Positions 34,449 through 48,000 of a DNA stretch of 64,000 nt are shown piece after piece. Both the position numbers and the translations under genes were made by a program. Below the pieces are notes generated by a model. The model was not told the DNA's origin. It saw only the letters and a list, made by a program, of their open reading frames with translations, and made no database searches. Origin of the DNA: Bolinopsis microptera. Lineage: Eukaryota > Ctenophora > Tentaculata > Lobata > Bolinopsidae. Where the stretch lies: positions 14,401,118-14,465,117 of the forward strand of contig NC_087078.1 of NCBI RefSeq assembly GCF_026151205.1. The letters are read 5' to 3'. Numbering within the stretch: the stretch's first letter is position 1; each line of letters begins with the position of its first letter.

Positions 34449-35758
34449 ATGCCCCACGAAGAATGGTTGCAGTCTCTAACTTCATCAGTCCCTCGCTTTT
34501 TCAACGTCCTATCAGGACGGTGTACCTTGGTGTTATCGGAGCAAATCCTCGAGTGTAGTAAAACTATTCTCAGTGCTCAAAGTCCAGTCTTGGAGGAGTA
34601 CTTTATGAGCAGTGAGAGAGACATAAATGCGCTTATTGTTGAGAGAAGAAAGAGGTACCTAGCCGGGGAGGAAGTGGACGGGGTTGATGAAGATTATCAC
34701 GTTCCTGATGATGATAATGATGATGATGAGAATGATGAAACTTCAGTTTTGGTTTTAACAGATTATTACGGATACGACGATATTCTCAGTGATTTTTTCA
34801 GATCATTTTACACCGGGGAAATCTCTGTGAACTCTGAAACTTATCGTGTAACCCTTAAACTTGCCTGCAAATATGAGGTTTCTTGGGTCATATCAGAGTG
34901 CTGTGAGTTTCTGGAGCGCTTTTTGAACGAGAAAAACTTTATTGATCATTTCAAATTTTTGATGGCGTTAAAAGAAGATAGAATCACGGAGACAACCATT
35001 GCGAAACTTCGATCGCTTGATTACTGCAAGCTGATCGACCACAATAATATAGCCCCTGGATGGTTAAACATAGACATTGATCTGTTAGTTGTGCTATTAG
35101 ATCATCTGCAGCCTCCTTCAGAAATGTATGTTGCACAATTAGCCTTTTCGTGGCTAGAGCACGATCTGCAGCATCGCAAGAGAAAGTTTGAAACCATCAT
35201 ATCAAATCTCGCTTGGTCAATCTTCCACAATCTTTCATCAACGATGTCATATTGAAATTTTCAGACGTTCATAAAGTTGATTCTACAAATCTTTATCGAA
35301 TGGTGTTAGGAACTCAAACATATTTCTTTTCTCGTCAAATGGGCGGAGCTCCAAGACGTAAAACTCTAGAAAAATTCCCTAAAGTCTATGAATCAAGAGA
35401 GAGTTACGTGAACTTTGAGGACTTAGAATTCCGAGTACCAATACGGGACTTGCAAGAAAGGGATTTTTCCACGAATTCCATTCGACTAGTTTGCGAGGAG
35501 AGTTGTAACCCCTACCGTCTTGCTTTCTCTAGACGATGTTGTTTTGTGTATATCACAAACGATACCCTGATCGCTAAGTATCCGATGTCAAAAATACTTA
35601 TTCCCGTAGAGAGTTCTGTTGATTCGAATGATATCGCTGGGACCAACTTCATATCGAAGGAAATTGAGATTATCAGAGATGTTTTATCTTCCTTAACAGA
35701 TGATAGGGATGTTCATTTTATAAGTTTTGTGGCAGTTTTCCTCTCAGAAGATAATTAA
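34449..35758 (+). CDS. BTB/BACK domain protein, intronless, one frameshift
   Basis: BTB-BACK proteins usually act as substrate adaptors for Cullin-3 ubiquitin ligases. Here a diverged BTB domain (CTLVLSEQILECSKTILSAQS to FFRSFYTGEI, interrupted by an acidic loop DDDNDDDEND) is followed by a BACK domain (FLERFLNEKNFIDHF, AFSWLEHDLQHRKRKFETII). The first frame stops at 35255, while the second (VNLPQSFINDVILKF) continues to 35758. One base appears to be missing, most simply in the AAA at 35204-35206. Restoring the count gives 436 residues. The C-terminal ~170 residues match no kelch repeat and I do not recognise them. Whether the break is a sequence error, a polymorphism or a dying gene cannot be told here. 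The ATG is 2 bases after CCCTACTCTCACCCAG. Confidence 0.75.
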
Positions 35759-36045
35759 TTTCAATGAAATAGCTTCAGGCCGGTGTATTTTTATATTCTT
35801 TTAAATTTTTAACACTTTTAATTCGGTGCAATTTCATCCTCCTTTTAATCAGTGTTAACCACTTACCTCATCATTCTTGTTTGTTATTCATGTTTTTTAT
35901 TACTGAAATGATATGCAGAACCAAACTGCCAATTTTCGTTGATGAACATTGCACGGACATGGACAGGAAATATTGATAAAATCTTTGAATATAAACGATT
36001 ATTGATGTAGCTCATAACTTTCGTTCATTATTTAACCCTGTAGAT

Positions 36046-39000
36046 ATGGACGTTCCAGATGATATAGAAGAAGTTAACCTGGTCCGAACCAAAGAGGACG
36101 CAGTAAACTGGCTGGTGGAAATGACCGGTTGCTCAGTGGGACATGCTCAGATTGCTCTGACACGGTCTGGTGGTGACATATCTGACGCTCTTGATGTACT
36201 TCCTAGCATTCAAAACGTAGGTTTTAGGCTCCTTGGTGTTCTTTTCCTGTTATCACCATGACGTGTCGAACTAGATAGTTCAATAATTCCTAGTTCAGCA
36301 CTAATTCAGAAACAAGTGACGTATGATTAACTTATAGGAACCTCCGCCGACTACAGATCAAGAGGTAAGACGACTCATCGATGCAGCGGATGCCAGAACA
36401 TCATATTCAATTGAAGAGACGGAAACTACTCCGGGACAAGAAACCATTGAAATATCTGACGATGAATCTGGTGAGAAGATGATTGATAACGCTACTGAAA
36501 ATGATGGTGGTGGTATAGAGGGTTCAGCCGGCAGAATCTCCAAGAAACTTGATGTTTCAGTTGAACGAGCCAGGGCAGCTTTAAGACTGGCTGGAAATGA
36601 CGAGCAAACGGCAGTTGATATTATTGAAAGGCAACTCAAAAAGGTAAGAGCTATATTTTGACAGAAACATTAGGTGACCATAATGATTTTCATAAGATGT
36701 TGGTTAACAAGTCTTTTGGGCTGAATTTTTAAGTTTTTAGCTAAATTCCTTCCTTTTGTAGTCGACCCTTCTCCATGATGATTTTACAAATACGAAACTT
36801 TTTGCAGAGAAAAAGGCCTGCAGAACCGTCCGTTGCAGATATAAAGATCACCGATCACTCTCCGCCGCCTGAGGTTACTCGCGGACCATGGGTAGGTGTG
36901 ATTTTAATTATTGGTGCAGTTTTTAGGTGGGATAGGTTCTTTTCTTTTCTATGTCAATTTGAAGAAATTTGGTATATCTGGTGCGACCAACTTACCGTGT
37001 ATGTATAAGGAGTGAATGTGTAAATAAGTGTAACCTTTTTGTAAATAAACGTTTTAACATTTATTGTTTATTTATTTAATTGTTAATTTCAGGAACTAAC
37101 TCTGTTATCATGGAATGTGGATGGTTTGTGTGAGAGAGGTATTTCAGAGAGGTTCAGTGCTGTTATTTCAGAGATAAAAACTATTAATCCACATGTTGTG
37201 AGTTACAATCGTTTACTTTTACATTCCGGTCCAATTTCATAGGGTTTTGTCAAGTTAGCTCACTCTAGACATACCATGAGCTATAAATAGCTCATACAAT
37301 CAAGGCGTGGTATAATTTGCCTTGTTCATTAATTAGGATACTGACATTATGTTAGTTCATACTGTTTGTGTTACGGGCCTGTACAGTTGGTTAATAAAGT
37401 TATATTAATTAATTCTTCATCCCTTTTGGTGATGCTACAAGAGGTGGTAACTGAGCAAGTTGAGCGTCTCAGATCCTCACTAGGACGATCCTACGACCTG
37501 ACCTTTGGAGATAGATCTTCACCCTACTTCAACGCTCTACTTATCACCAGGTTTCCTAGTCAGTTTCAGTAATTTACTCACTTATTTGTTAGATCTGCTT
37601 ATTGTTTTCATTATTTGTAAACTGTGTTTATTAAAATGGTAGCTGGGCTGGATTTATCAAAGGTTGGATCCGGATCTAGGCTCATATTTTTATCAGAGTG
37701 CAGGGAGTGAAAGTAGCTTGGTTGTCATTCCTGCGACCTGATTGGTCAATGGCTGCCATTCCTGCGAGCTGATTGGTCAATGGTTGTCAACCGTTGAAAT
37801 CTGCCAGAACTGACGTAGTCTAGTCTTCAAATTCATACGAAAAGTTTAGTTAGCCAAATTAATACATACATTTTTTAATCTGTACGTTATAGGTATAACC
37901 ACACAATTTATCAGCATAAGATATCCTCATGTATAATTTCCTCTTATAACATATCCACATAATTTAATATGCACTTTCTGTGTTATCTTATATAATATAG
38001 GACATACGCGCAATTTTAAAAAGCATCAAAAATTCAGTCAATGCGAAACATTATAGATTAAGATCATCTCAATGTTTCATCTCAGAAGTCAAAACTGATA
38101 ACTGTTCGTAATTAGCGCAAGAATGAGAACTTCTGGGGATAACGAAGGACTATCTCTGTTTGATAAGAGTTGTACCGCTCATCCCTTCTTAGGGTGATTT
38201 AACTTGCCGTTTCCGATGTAATGGTTTCTTAGAAACTGTAACAACGACACTGAGAAAACCCCACATCTTATTTATATATGTATGATAAGGAAGAGAGTTT
38301 TCGACACTCAGTTACATGTTCTCTTGAGGGATTAAATTTTCGACACTTGTTCAGTAAATTGTTCCCCATTTTCCGAACATAAATTGTCCAGTTCTTCAAA
38401 GAACCTGTACTTCTCAATGGTCTCCCCAAGTGCTTAGTCACCGTATCGTCGTAGAGAAGAGGATTGATGATTGAATTGATCGGGAGGATGATAATGGAGA
38501 TGAGAGCATACCAACTTGTAGCATCAACTACTTCAAGAGAGTGAAGTCCACATATGACTATGAAAGGGATCCAACAAAAGAAATCGGTCGCGATGATAAT
38601 AGCTATCTTTCGGTTCGTCCTAGCGTTTCTTTTTTGGATTTGCTTGTTGCCTTGAGTGATTTTACGGGACGATCTGCTTGACAAGAATCCTATTGCTACG
38701 TAACTTATCGAAATGAGTATAAAGCAAACGAAATTCAATGCAAGTATGCCCCAGACAAAGTCCCGTTGAGGGTCAGTGGGTTGGACGAAGTATTTGAAGA
38801 GGCAAACTCCGTCATTCCCGTAGAACCCTAGCCTAACTTTTCCTGCTGTGTAATCTTCAACTGTGCCCGTATCATGAGAAAACATTTCATCAACCATTTT
38901 ATTTGCCATCTTCCAGCTCAGCCTTCCGTCCTTCATCCTTCCGTAATATCCTTCAACAGCATTCATTGCTGCTGGTTTACTGGTTAGCCCGATAAATAAT

Positions 39001-42000
39001 TTCAGCTGCTCAGGGTATTTAAACCCATTTACAAAGAAATCCTGGAAGCTGTCAGCTATGGGAATCACTGCTACAGCTACTGATGCTGCTGTTATCAGTG
39101 CAATTCCTGCTGCAATTTGAAGCGACCTTATTGTTGTAACCTCTCCGGGGATCCTCATGGAAGTAATGATTCCGTAGATCCTCATGAAACTAAGTGCTAC
39201 CATGGAGAAAAGGGAAAGTTGAGAACCAACCGTACTGATTACACCTAACGCAGAACAGCCAATACTTGTCAACCACTTATTTTGTTCCTGGCAAAAGGTC
39301 TTCCCATAGATGATGCCATCGTATACGGACACTGACAAGAGATAGGAACCAATCAAAAAGTCTCCTGCAGCTATTGAGGACACGAGGCACTTATTTAGAA
39401 GAGCCGTCCAAGTTCTACAATCCGTGATTGTGCGAAAGTTGTTGAAGAGGGTGAGAGTGTTGGCTAGTATTGCCGAACCTCCAATTACTATAGAAAATCC
39501 TTTTAATGCAACGTTTTCTAGAATGAATTTTGAACATCCTGAGTTGCATTCGTCAGATAAATCCAGACAGTCAAATTTCCCGTCACATACTTTCGAGTGG
39601 GGTATGTAGACTCGAGAGTTGTTGTTGCTACATTGAAAATGGTTTATACACATTTCTTCGTCAGAACCATCCCCACAATCATCCACGAGGTTGCAAACGT
39701 CCTTATAGTCAATGCATCGAATTTTATTGGAGCAGACGAAATATTTGTTAGTGAAGCCCCCATTTGCTCTTGTGAGAAATGTTAGGTATTCATTGTTCAC
39801 AAAGGTTCCAATTCTTTGAGGGTGTTGACTCGGACATGATTTATATCTCGGAACAGTTTTAAGGGGGCACTGGGACGCCCGGCACTTTTCTGCACAGCTC
39901 ATGTACACATAGTTTTCTCCATACATATGGCCGCAGTCTTGTACTTTATCGGGTAATGTAACGTATGTTTTCGTTTCGCCTAGTATTTCGTCGTTTGTGA
40001 AAGCGAAAAGCTTTTGTTCACATTTAATGTTGGTAAGATGACTTAGACTAACCAATCCATCAAGACATAGTGATGCTACCATTTGTCGACCGTTCTTTTT
40101 GGTGAGAGATTTCGTTTCTATCTTGTCTTTAAAAGATCTCGTACTTGAGCACACTTTGTTCTCGTTCCCACAAGTTTCGCGTCCATCACAGAGTTGGTTC
40201 AGTTCAGCATACCCAGGACTCTGGAGCTGACACAAGTACACATTTTCACAGCTGCTATTTTCCGATAACAATCGTTTGGTTTTCCCCTCTCCACAAGTTG
40301 GCCAAGTTTCAGTTTCGTCTTGTTCATCAATGCAGTCTCTTATCCCGTCATTCAGCCAAGATAGGGGTATTGGCAATTCTTTGGTTGTTCTTCCAAACCT
40401 ACGCTTACACGTTTTTTGGGTCATCAAATCACAAATGATGTTCGTTTCGTCGCTTTTGTCCCCACAATCAGGGTTTTGATCACACATTTTGTGTTTCTGC
40501 ACAGAACAAATGGTTGACGCTTGAACACATTCCATCTCAAATAAATCGTCACAAAGTCTGGTTTCAACACCGTTTTCACATGCTGAGCTAACGAAGGTGG
40601 ATACAGTTGAAGGGTACCCATTTATCTCACAATACCCTCCAATCCTCGTGGGATCTGAGCAGTTTGTTTGTTCCATAAAGTTGAGACAGTAAGGATGGCT
40701 GACACCATTATCATCGTACGTCATAGCGCTACACCTGGTATGGTTGAAAATGGGAACTTCCTTTTCATTGTCGATATATTGACGACGGACACATGAGTAT
40801 TCAGTGTATTCTGTCACCTCACAGTTTTGTTCGTCTCCTCCAGATTGACAAAATGGGACGCCATCGCATATCTCCGCCGGATGTACGTATTGATCTGATC
40901 CAAACATACTCTGACAAGTTAGCCCGTATTTAAATCCATTACACTCAGCCTCATCAGTACAGTCCCCCTCGATATCATAAATGTCGCACACATTATCACA
41001 GTTTCTAGTATCCGCAGAGCAGTACGAGTCAACTAACGGAATTGGATTTTCACATTTTTCTCTAATTGCAGGGGGTAAGTATGAGAAACTTGTACGCGGT
41101 AAAGAAAAAGTTTGAGTTATCACGATCTCGCTGCTGACAAACGTATGTAGTTTCCACAAAGAATCTGATCGTTTGTCATCCTTCCCTGTGCTTCTGTTCC
41201 GCAAACCGCGTAAAAATGGGGATCATTGGGGCAAACTGTGCTCAATTCCAAACCATCTCCTTCGACCGAGTAGATTTCTTGAGATGCAGCGCACTTGTAA
41301 AATTCTTTGTCATCTTTATAACAAACGTTCTTTAAGAAACCGCTTCTTTCTTTGATGCTGCACGTATCTGAAACAGGTGTTAGCATCATGAATATACTCA
41401 TTATTCAAATCTTGAATATACTCATTACTCAGATCATGAATATACTCATTACTCAGATCATGTTCAAAACTGACTCTCCTCTGATTAGCTTGGCCAATTT
41501 TGGGAGCCGACAGTTTATATTCTAATTCAAGACCCTATACTATAGCAATATAGGTACTAGTTACGTTTTCTAAAATAGTTCAAATAATTGTAAACGATAT
41601 GAAACTAATTAACTCACATTCGCCTGAGGTAAGTATCACCGGGAACAGAAGTGTTTGAGCAAGCAAGAAAAGATAGCTCATCAATAAATTGAGTTACTCT
41701 ATAATCATTTGTCATTCATTGATGGTTTCCTTATAAACAGATAGATAATTTAGAATCAGACATTTTCAATGTTATTACAATTGGTAGAACTCCCCTTCAG
41801 CCCCTGTTCATACGTGTTAAGTCTGCGTTGTCAGACTTATTTTGAGAGTATGTTCCATAACTTCATGTAGTTTGTTGAAACACTTAATATACACTCTTTT
41901 ATAAAAGGTTTAAATAGTAGAAGTGAAGGTTACATCAATATGTCTTTAACAAAACTTCATCACTAGAGAAGGGAGCTGGTTCAAGGACACAAAACAGGTC

Positions 42001-45000
42001 TGTCGGTCACGCAGTAGGTTGATACGAGAGCTCCCAGTCACAGCTAACTTAGACCCTGAGTTAATAGACAGGGCGCAGATATTTATAACGGGATAGTGCC
42101 ATAATTACTCAACCCACGGTTGATTACCCTAAAGTCTCACAAAGTCTTATAACGTCTAGCAAGATCTCAGAACGTCTTACAAAGTCTTACAACGTCTTAC
42201 AAAGTCTTACAACGTCTTACAAAGTCTTACAACGTCTTACAAGGTCTCGTAACGTCTTAGAAGTTATTATGTAAACACCTAACAAGTTATTATGGAATCA
42301 CCTGGTTTTGTTTACCGGTTTACAGCTGGCGCAGTGAACTACTATATTATGCTGGCTGATATCACGCCGTGGAATATTCTAGAAGGTTGTAGAATATTCT
42401 ATGATGAGTAACAGACCTAAGTAAGATACCTAACATACGCATGTGCCAAACGCTGAGAGGTGAACAATGTGATACAATAAAAACTAACTAATTGGCAAAC
42501 TATATGAAAAATTGCTATGAAAATATTTTTCGAACGAAACTTAATTCGACAGCGTATAATTTGACTGAAGAACCACCAATAATGTCTACTAAATGAGTTA
42601 ATCTTTGAATACTGATGAAGAAACATATGAACAGGATTCTATTGTTTCCTCATAGGAAGATGGTTAAACTCAATGTAATATTGGAAGCACTTCTTCTGAT
42701 ACATGATAATAAGCCTGAAGTAGAATTTGACTAACGTAAGATCCGTAGACACTAGACAGTACAATTTAATTAAACGTTAAACAATCTTTCAGTATTTTTA
42801 TGAAGATCAATTGCGAACATTTGGATAAAACAATTCTCTACCGGTTAATATAATAATACCGGTTAATATAACGAACAATCAAAAGGTTTTCTCTTGTCAC
42901 GAGTTAAACTATTCTGTTTTATATATGTACAATACAAGTCGGTAAAACTTCTCAACAAAAGGAAAACAGTAAAACACAGCCATGGCATAGCCCAGTACAG
43001 GAAGGTAAAGGATTGTCCTACTTGACCGAGAACGAACATGTAAATGGAGAGAGCCGAGAGGGGGAGACTGGAGAGGGAGAGAGTGAGCAATTCTCGAAAA
43101 TGGAAGCGACTATGAGAGTGCAGAACTACAATTTGAACTAACAATCAGAACTGCAAGTGGACATATACTGGGATCCTGTGGTACTTAGAACAGGACAAGG
43201 CCTGGGCCCTGGTGGGCCCTCGAAGTTCGAACTAGACATTACGTTTGAGTGACCGGACATAACGTGATAGTTAACAAAATTAACTTTAATTTACGGTAGT
43301 AAGTGTTCATACATCAGTGAACAGAAAATGCATAACATACATGCATAACATATATGCAGCAAATATACATGTAGTGTTAAAGAGTGCCCTCATCAAACTT
43401 AGCATCTAGTGAACAAGCTTGAACTCTCACTTCAACTCTATTTATAAATTACTATACAATCGTCTAATCGTAAACAGCCGACAAATTTCGTATATCTCAT
43501 TGAATGAAGAGCACCTGGAGCCGCGCGTATTTTATGGGATTGAACTGATCCGCAGTCTACACGCTATCTTTCATTGTTATTTTTTATAGTGGAATTTTTT
43601 TAAGTTGAACGAACTTTTGGCGTAATAACCTGAGAAAGATTTATATAATACTTGTTCTGGAAATAACGGCGGATGACACCATGACATGGCGGTGTCATGA
43701 AGCAGCTCAGTAAACCGCGCTAAACTAGGCCCTCTGTCTGTCTTTGCCATTGTATGTGCCATTGTGTGATTGTGTGACATACCCTGGACATCCTCGACAT
43801 AACCGCCATACCAAGTTATGATTATTAAGTGTGGCTTTCATGGTGGGACAATAGCTACCAAGCTAAATAGTAGGTTTAACCTGGAATCTCGCTCAACAGG
43901 AATTATTACTTGTCTTCAGGCTCTGGAACCTGGGTGACACAGATCTGCATTCTGCAATATAAAGAAGCATAAGCCAGCTTACCATGTGCAGCCTGGGAAA
44001 ATATTATCTCAGCCATTAACATTAAGATGGAGAAAAGCTCAATAGCTGAGAAGACTTCAGCTTTAATGCCAGAAAGAATGGCTGCAAGTCTTCTTTTCTG
44101 TCCGCGCCTTATTTGAGTTTCTTAACTAAACCCAAAATTTTAGGAAAGTTGGTAGCCTGAAGATACTCGATAAAACTGTTAAAAAGTTTCCTTCTACCAT
44201 AATGGGGAGACATTTCGTTCAGGTTTACTTCTCAAAATGTTGTTTTAGTTTCATTATTGTCCTTTCGAAATAAATCCCAAATATGAATAATAATTGTAGC
44301 GAAATAATACTTAATTTAACTTTTCCAGGTGGTCTGTGAGTTACACAACAAAAAGTTTGAATTTGTAACTTCTCACTTAGAAAGCATGAAAGATCACTCC
44401 AAGGAGAGGACCAGTCAAATGGATAAGGCAAGTTTCTATAATTGATATTTTCAAATCTTTTCTTTTTCAAAAAATCGATTACAATTCGTAACGTCAGCCT
44501 GTTGAGTCCTACAAAAAATCAGCGTTAGAAATTAGAATAAAATGAAAAATTGATATTAAATAGAAAATTGTCTTGTAATTGTATCCTTACATTTAAAAAC
44601 TGTTACGTCCTGTTCTCTTATCGATCGCTTAACAAAAGAATATTCAAAAAGTTGTCACTTAGTCTAGGCTAGGGAGTAGCTAAGGATCCATTGGATCTAT
44701 GCGATCTCCTCGGTCGACTCAGCCGAATGATAGGAAACTTGATTGAGGGTTAAATGAGGATGGGTACCTGTTAAAAGTTAGAAGAAACTTCCTAGGATAC
44801 CCCTTCAGTATACTGTAAACATAGTACTATTACTATTACTATTACTATATCGGGGGGGGGGGGGTGCCACGTCCGTCTATGTCCGCTTGTCTCATAGAAT
44901 CCAAAAAGGACTGGACAGGACAGGAAAAGACAGGACATAGGCGGACATAGGTGGACATAGGCGGACTTAGGCGGACATAGGTGGACAAAAGTGGACATTA

Positions 45001-48000
45001 GCGGCAATAGCGGACAAAAGTTTTGTTAAATTTTGTTAAATTTTGTTAAATTTTGTTAAATTTTGTTAAATTTTGTTAAATTTTGTTAAATTTTGTTAAA
45101 TTTTGTTAAATTTTTTTATATTTCGTTAATTTTTTTAAATATTTCGTTAAATTTTGTTAAATTTTGTTGAAATTTGCTAGTGAGGCAGGGTGATACTTTT
45201 TCAAAAAAGTCACATTTTATGTGGTTCACCCTATAGATCCTGTTTTAAAGGTATTTTGAGGTACGAAGCCCGCCTAAACTTTTTCCAAAGCCTTATCCAA
45301 TCCCATCTAAATTTCTGTTCTTTAGTGTGGGGATTTGCCTCAAAATGTCACATTGAATCTCTGTTCACCAAGCAAAAGCAGGGAATTAGAGCTGTTATGT
45401 CAGGATATGTAAATTATAGATATAAAGACGGCAATCCCCCGGAGCACACAAAAAGTGCGTTTAGATTGCATAATATCCTAACAGTCCATAGCGTCATTGT
45501 AAAAAACGCTCTTATTCTACTACACAAAGTAAGGAACATGCCAAGCCTTCTCCCTAAATCCATCAAAGAACTTTTCCCTCACGATATTCCCACCTATAAT
45601 TCCACATACGAACATAACCTTTCTTGGTTCACAACTTACAACGGCCCAACATTTAAAAATACTCTTTTTTTCAAAGGACCCATGCTCTCTATTACAAAAC
45701 AAAGTAAGGATATAACTATTCCAAGTTCTACCTTTTCAATTGAAATCTTTAAAAATTCAGCTAAGCGCGAACTCCTCAAGCTGCAAAGCTCAGGAGACGA
45801 TGAAAATTGGCAAAATTTCTTACTTTATAGTATACCTGGGCTAAGAAAGTCTCAAAGAGAAGGGCGCTCGCAAATAGACTACAGCACCGAGTTAGTAAGC
45901 GACAACGCGTAAAGAAAGATCACTCGCGACAAATGACTATGATCTTTTATCAACAACATATCATTTTAATTTCACTGCCATTATGCAATGCCGAATTTAC
46001 ATCTGCCGCGCAAAACTTTTTATCGATTATTATTAAATAGTAATTAGCATGTTTACAAATTGCGACTTCAACCAGTTTTGTAGACCGTTAGTTATATAGT
46101 ACTTTTAGTAGGGCATTTATTTTAATATATTTTATTTTACATTATTATATTTTAGTGTGACTATAATTTCATTTATCATGTAATTACCATTGATTAATAA
46201 ATTGCGGCACACGCCAACCTCCACCGTGGGGTTTCAAAACAAAACAATGTCAAGGACTGTTGTACTTGGATACAAGATCTAGAAATACATGAGCTACATC
46301 GGTATCACGTGGTCTACAAACACATGGGGCGGTTCTGCGCTTGACAGGGCTGTTGGCAAGCAGCCACTGTCTGGACTCTGGAACAGTGATAATCACCGTC
46401 TATAGCTGAGTCACTGTCTAGAGTCCAGTATGGAGTTACGTGACCTTAATATCCCGTATCAGTCGGTTGAGCCAGAGAGGCGTGACGAATGAATAAGCTT
46501 GAAATTTGTGATAAAATAATCTTTTTCCTCACCGGTTGCTCCTACTGAGCTCAGAGCTGACTAAACAAGCAGCGAAATGTTTACCTACATACTTTGTCTA
46601 GCATGGTTCTGAATTAATAGATTATTAGCACTGAGGAGGGAGGAAGGAGGTAGACAACACAAGAGAAAAAAAGAAAACGTTTTAAAGCAAGTCTGAGGTT
46701 GACTGCAATGCTCATTAGAAAAGCACCATTTTGTCGTTGGTCTCGGCACCTGCTTTGCAGTGGTGCACGCCGCCGCCGAACTGCTTTGACTCCTTTCTTT
46801 GTGAACAATCGGTAAAGGTCCCTTAAAAAGCTACACTTAGGACTAAACATAAACCACACCTGCACTGAGCATATTGTCAAAATATGCTAAGCAAGAGCTC
46901 CTGAGTCAAGAGTTCCTGAGCCAAGTACCTCCTGCAGAATCTCGTGGGTATGAATTAGAACGGCACGACATGAATAATAAAATCAAAACGAATATTTCAA
47001 GAATTCACTGTCCATACTCCATAGTTTTCCTAATGACATAATCATAATGGCTTTCGTCACAATAAAACAGGAACCCTCTGCTTGCAATGCTCTTTAGCAA
47101 AGCATTGTTGTGTCGTTGGTTTTGCCACCTGGTCGTTGGTCTGGGCAGCTGTACCTTTCTTTGTGATACAAATAATAAACTTACTTAAACAGGTCTCTTC
47201 TCATTCGGTTGAGCCAGAGAGGCGTGACGAATGAACAAGCACAATGCTGGTAGAAGAGGGAATAAGTTGCGAAGTTCAGGATCAAGTCAAGGGTGTAGGA
47301 AGCGGGGGGGGGGGGGGGGGCATCAAAAAACAAATTTTCGGCTTATAAATGAACAGGGTAGCATGAAATGTGAACAAAAGTAGTTTCCAGAAAAACATTG
47401 AAAAGATTTAGAAAATTTTCGGTCCGAGTCATTCTCGATACGTACCTCCCGTATCGAGAGCTCCCGATTCCGAGCTTGTGTTGAAAAGGGGAGGCCTGCC
47501 TTCCGAGATCGCATTACCAGGAAGAAGCCTTGAGTCCAAAATTGTGTATCGAGGGGTAGGTGCGGACTTCGATAATCGAAGGATATAACTCGGACCGACA
47601 TTTTTTTGGAAGTCAAAATTTTTTCAAAGTTTTTCTGGAAACTAATTTTGTTCACGTTTCATGCTACTATACCCCGATCATTATTAGCCGAAAATATTTT
47701 TTCGATTTTCGAAGTCCGCACAAAATTTTTCTGAAAACCACTTTTCTCCACATTCCATGCTACCCTGTTCATTATTAGCCGAAAATATTTGTTCGGTTTT
47801 TTGAAGTCCGCACCTACCCCTCGATACAAAATTTTAGACTCGAGGCTTCCCCCTGGCATGCCTCCCCTTTGCAGTGCGAGCTCGGAAGCGGGAGCCCTGC
47901 CTTCAGAGGTACGTATCGAGAATGACTCGGACCGAAAATTTTCTAAGTCAAAATCTTTTCAAGGTTTTTCTGGAAACTTCTTTTGTTCACGATTCATGCT

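Noticed and set aside
42863-43144. Hydrophobic minus-strand frame, two possible membrane segments
   Set aside because: No matching exons, family similarity or clear splice sites; kept only as a note in the intron description.
44792-45007. Frame with HLCPP/VHLC repeats
   Set aside because: It is the translation of GGACATAGGC-type repeats at the left end of the poly-G element.
45019-45175. CRISPR-like array
   Set aside because: A 10-bp head-to-tail minisatellite without spacers, in an animal genome; the same applies to the other tandem arrays.
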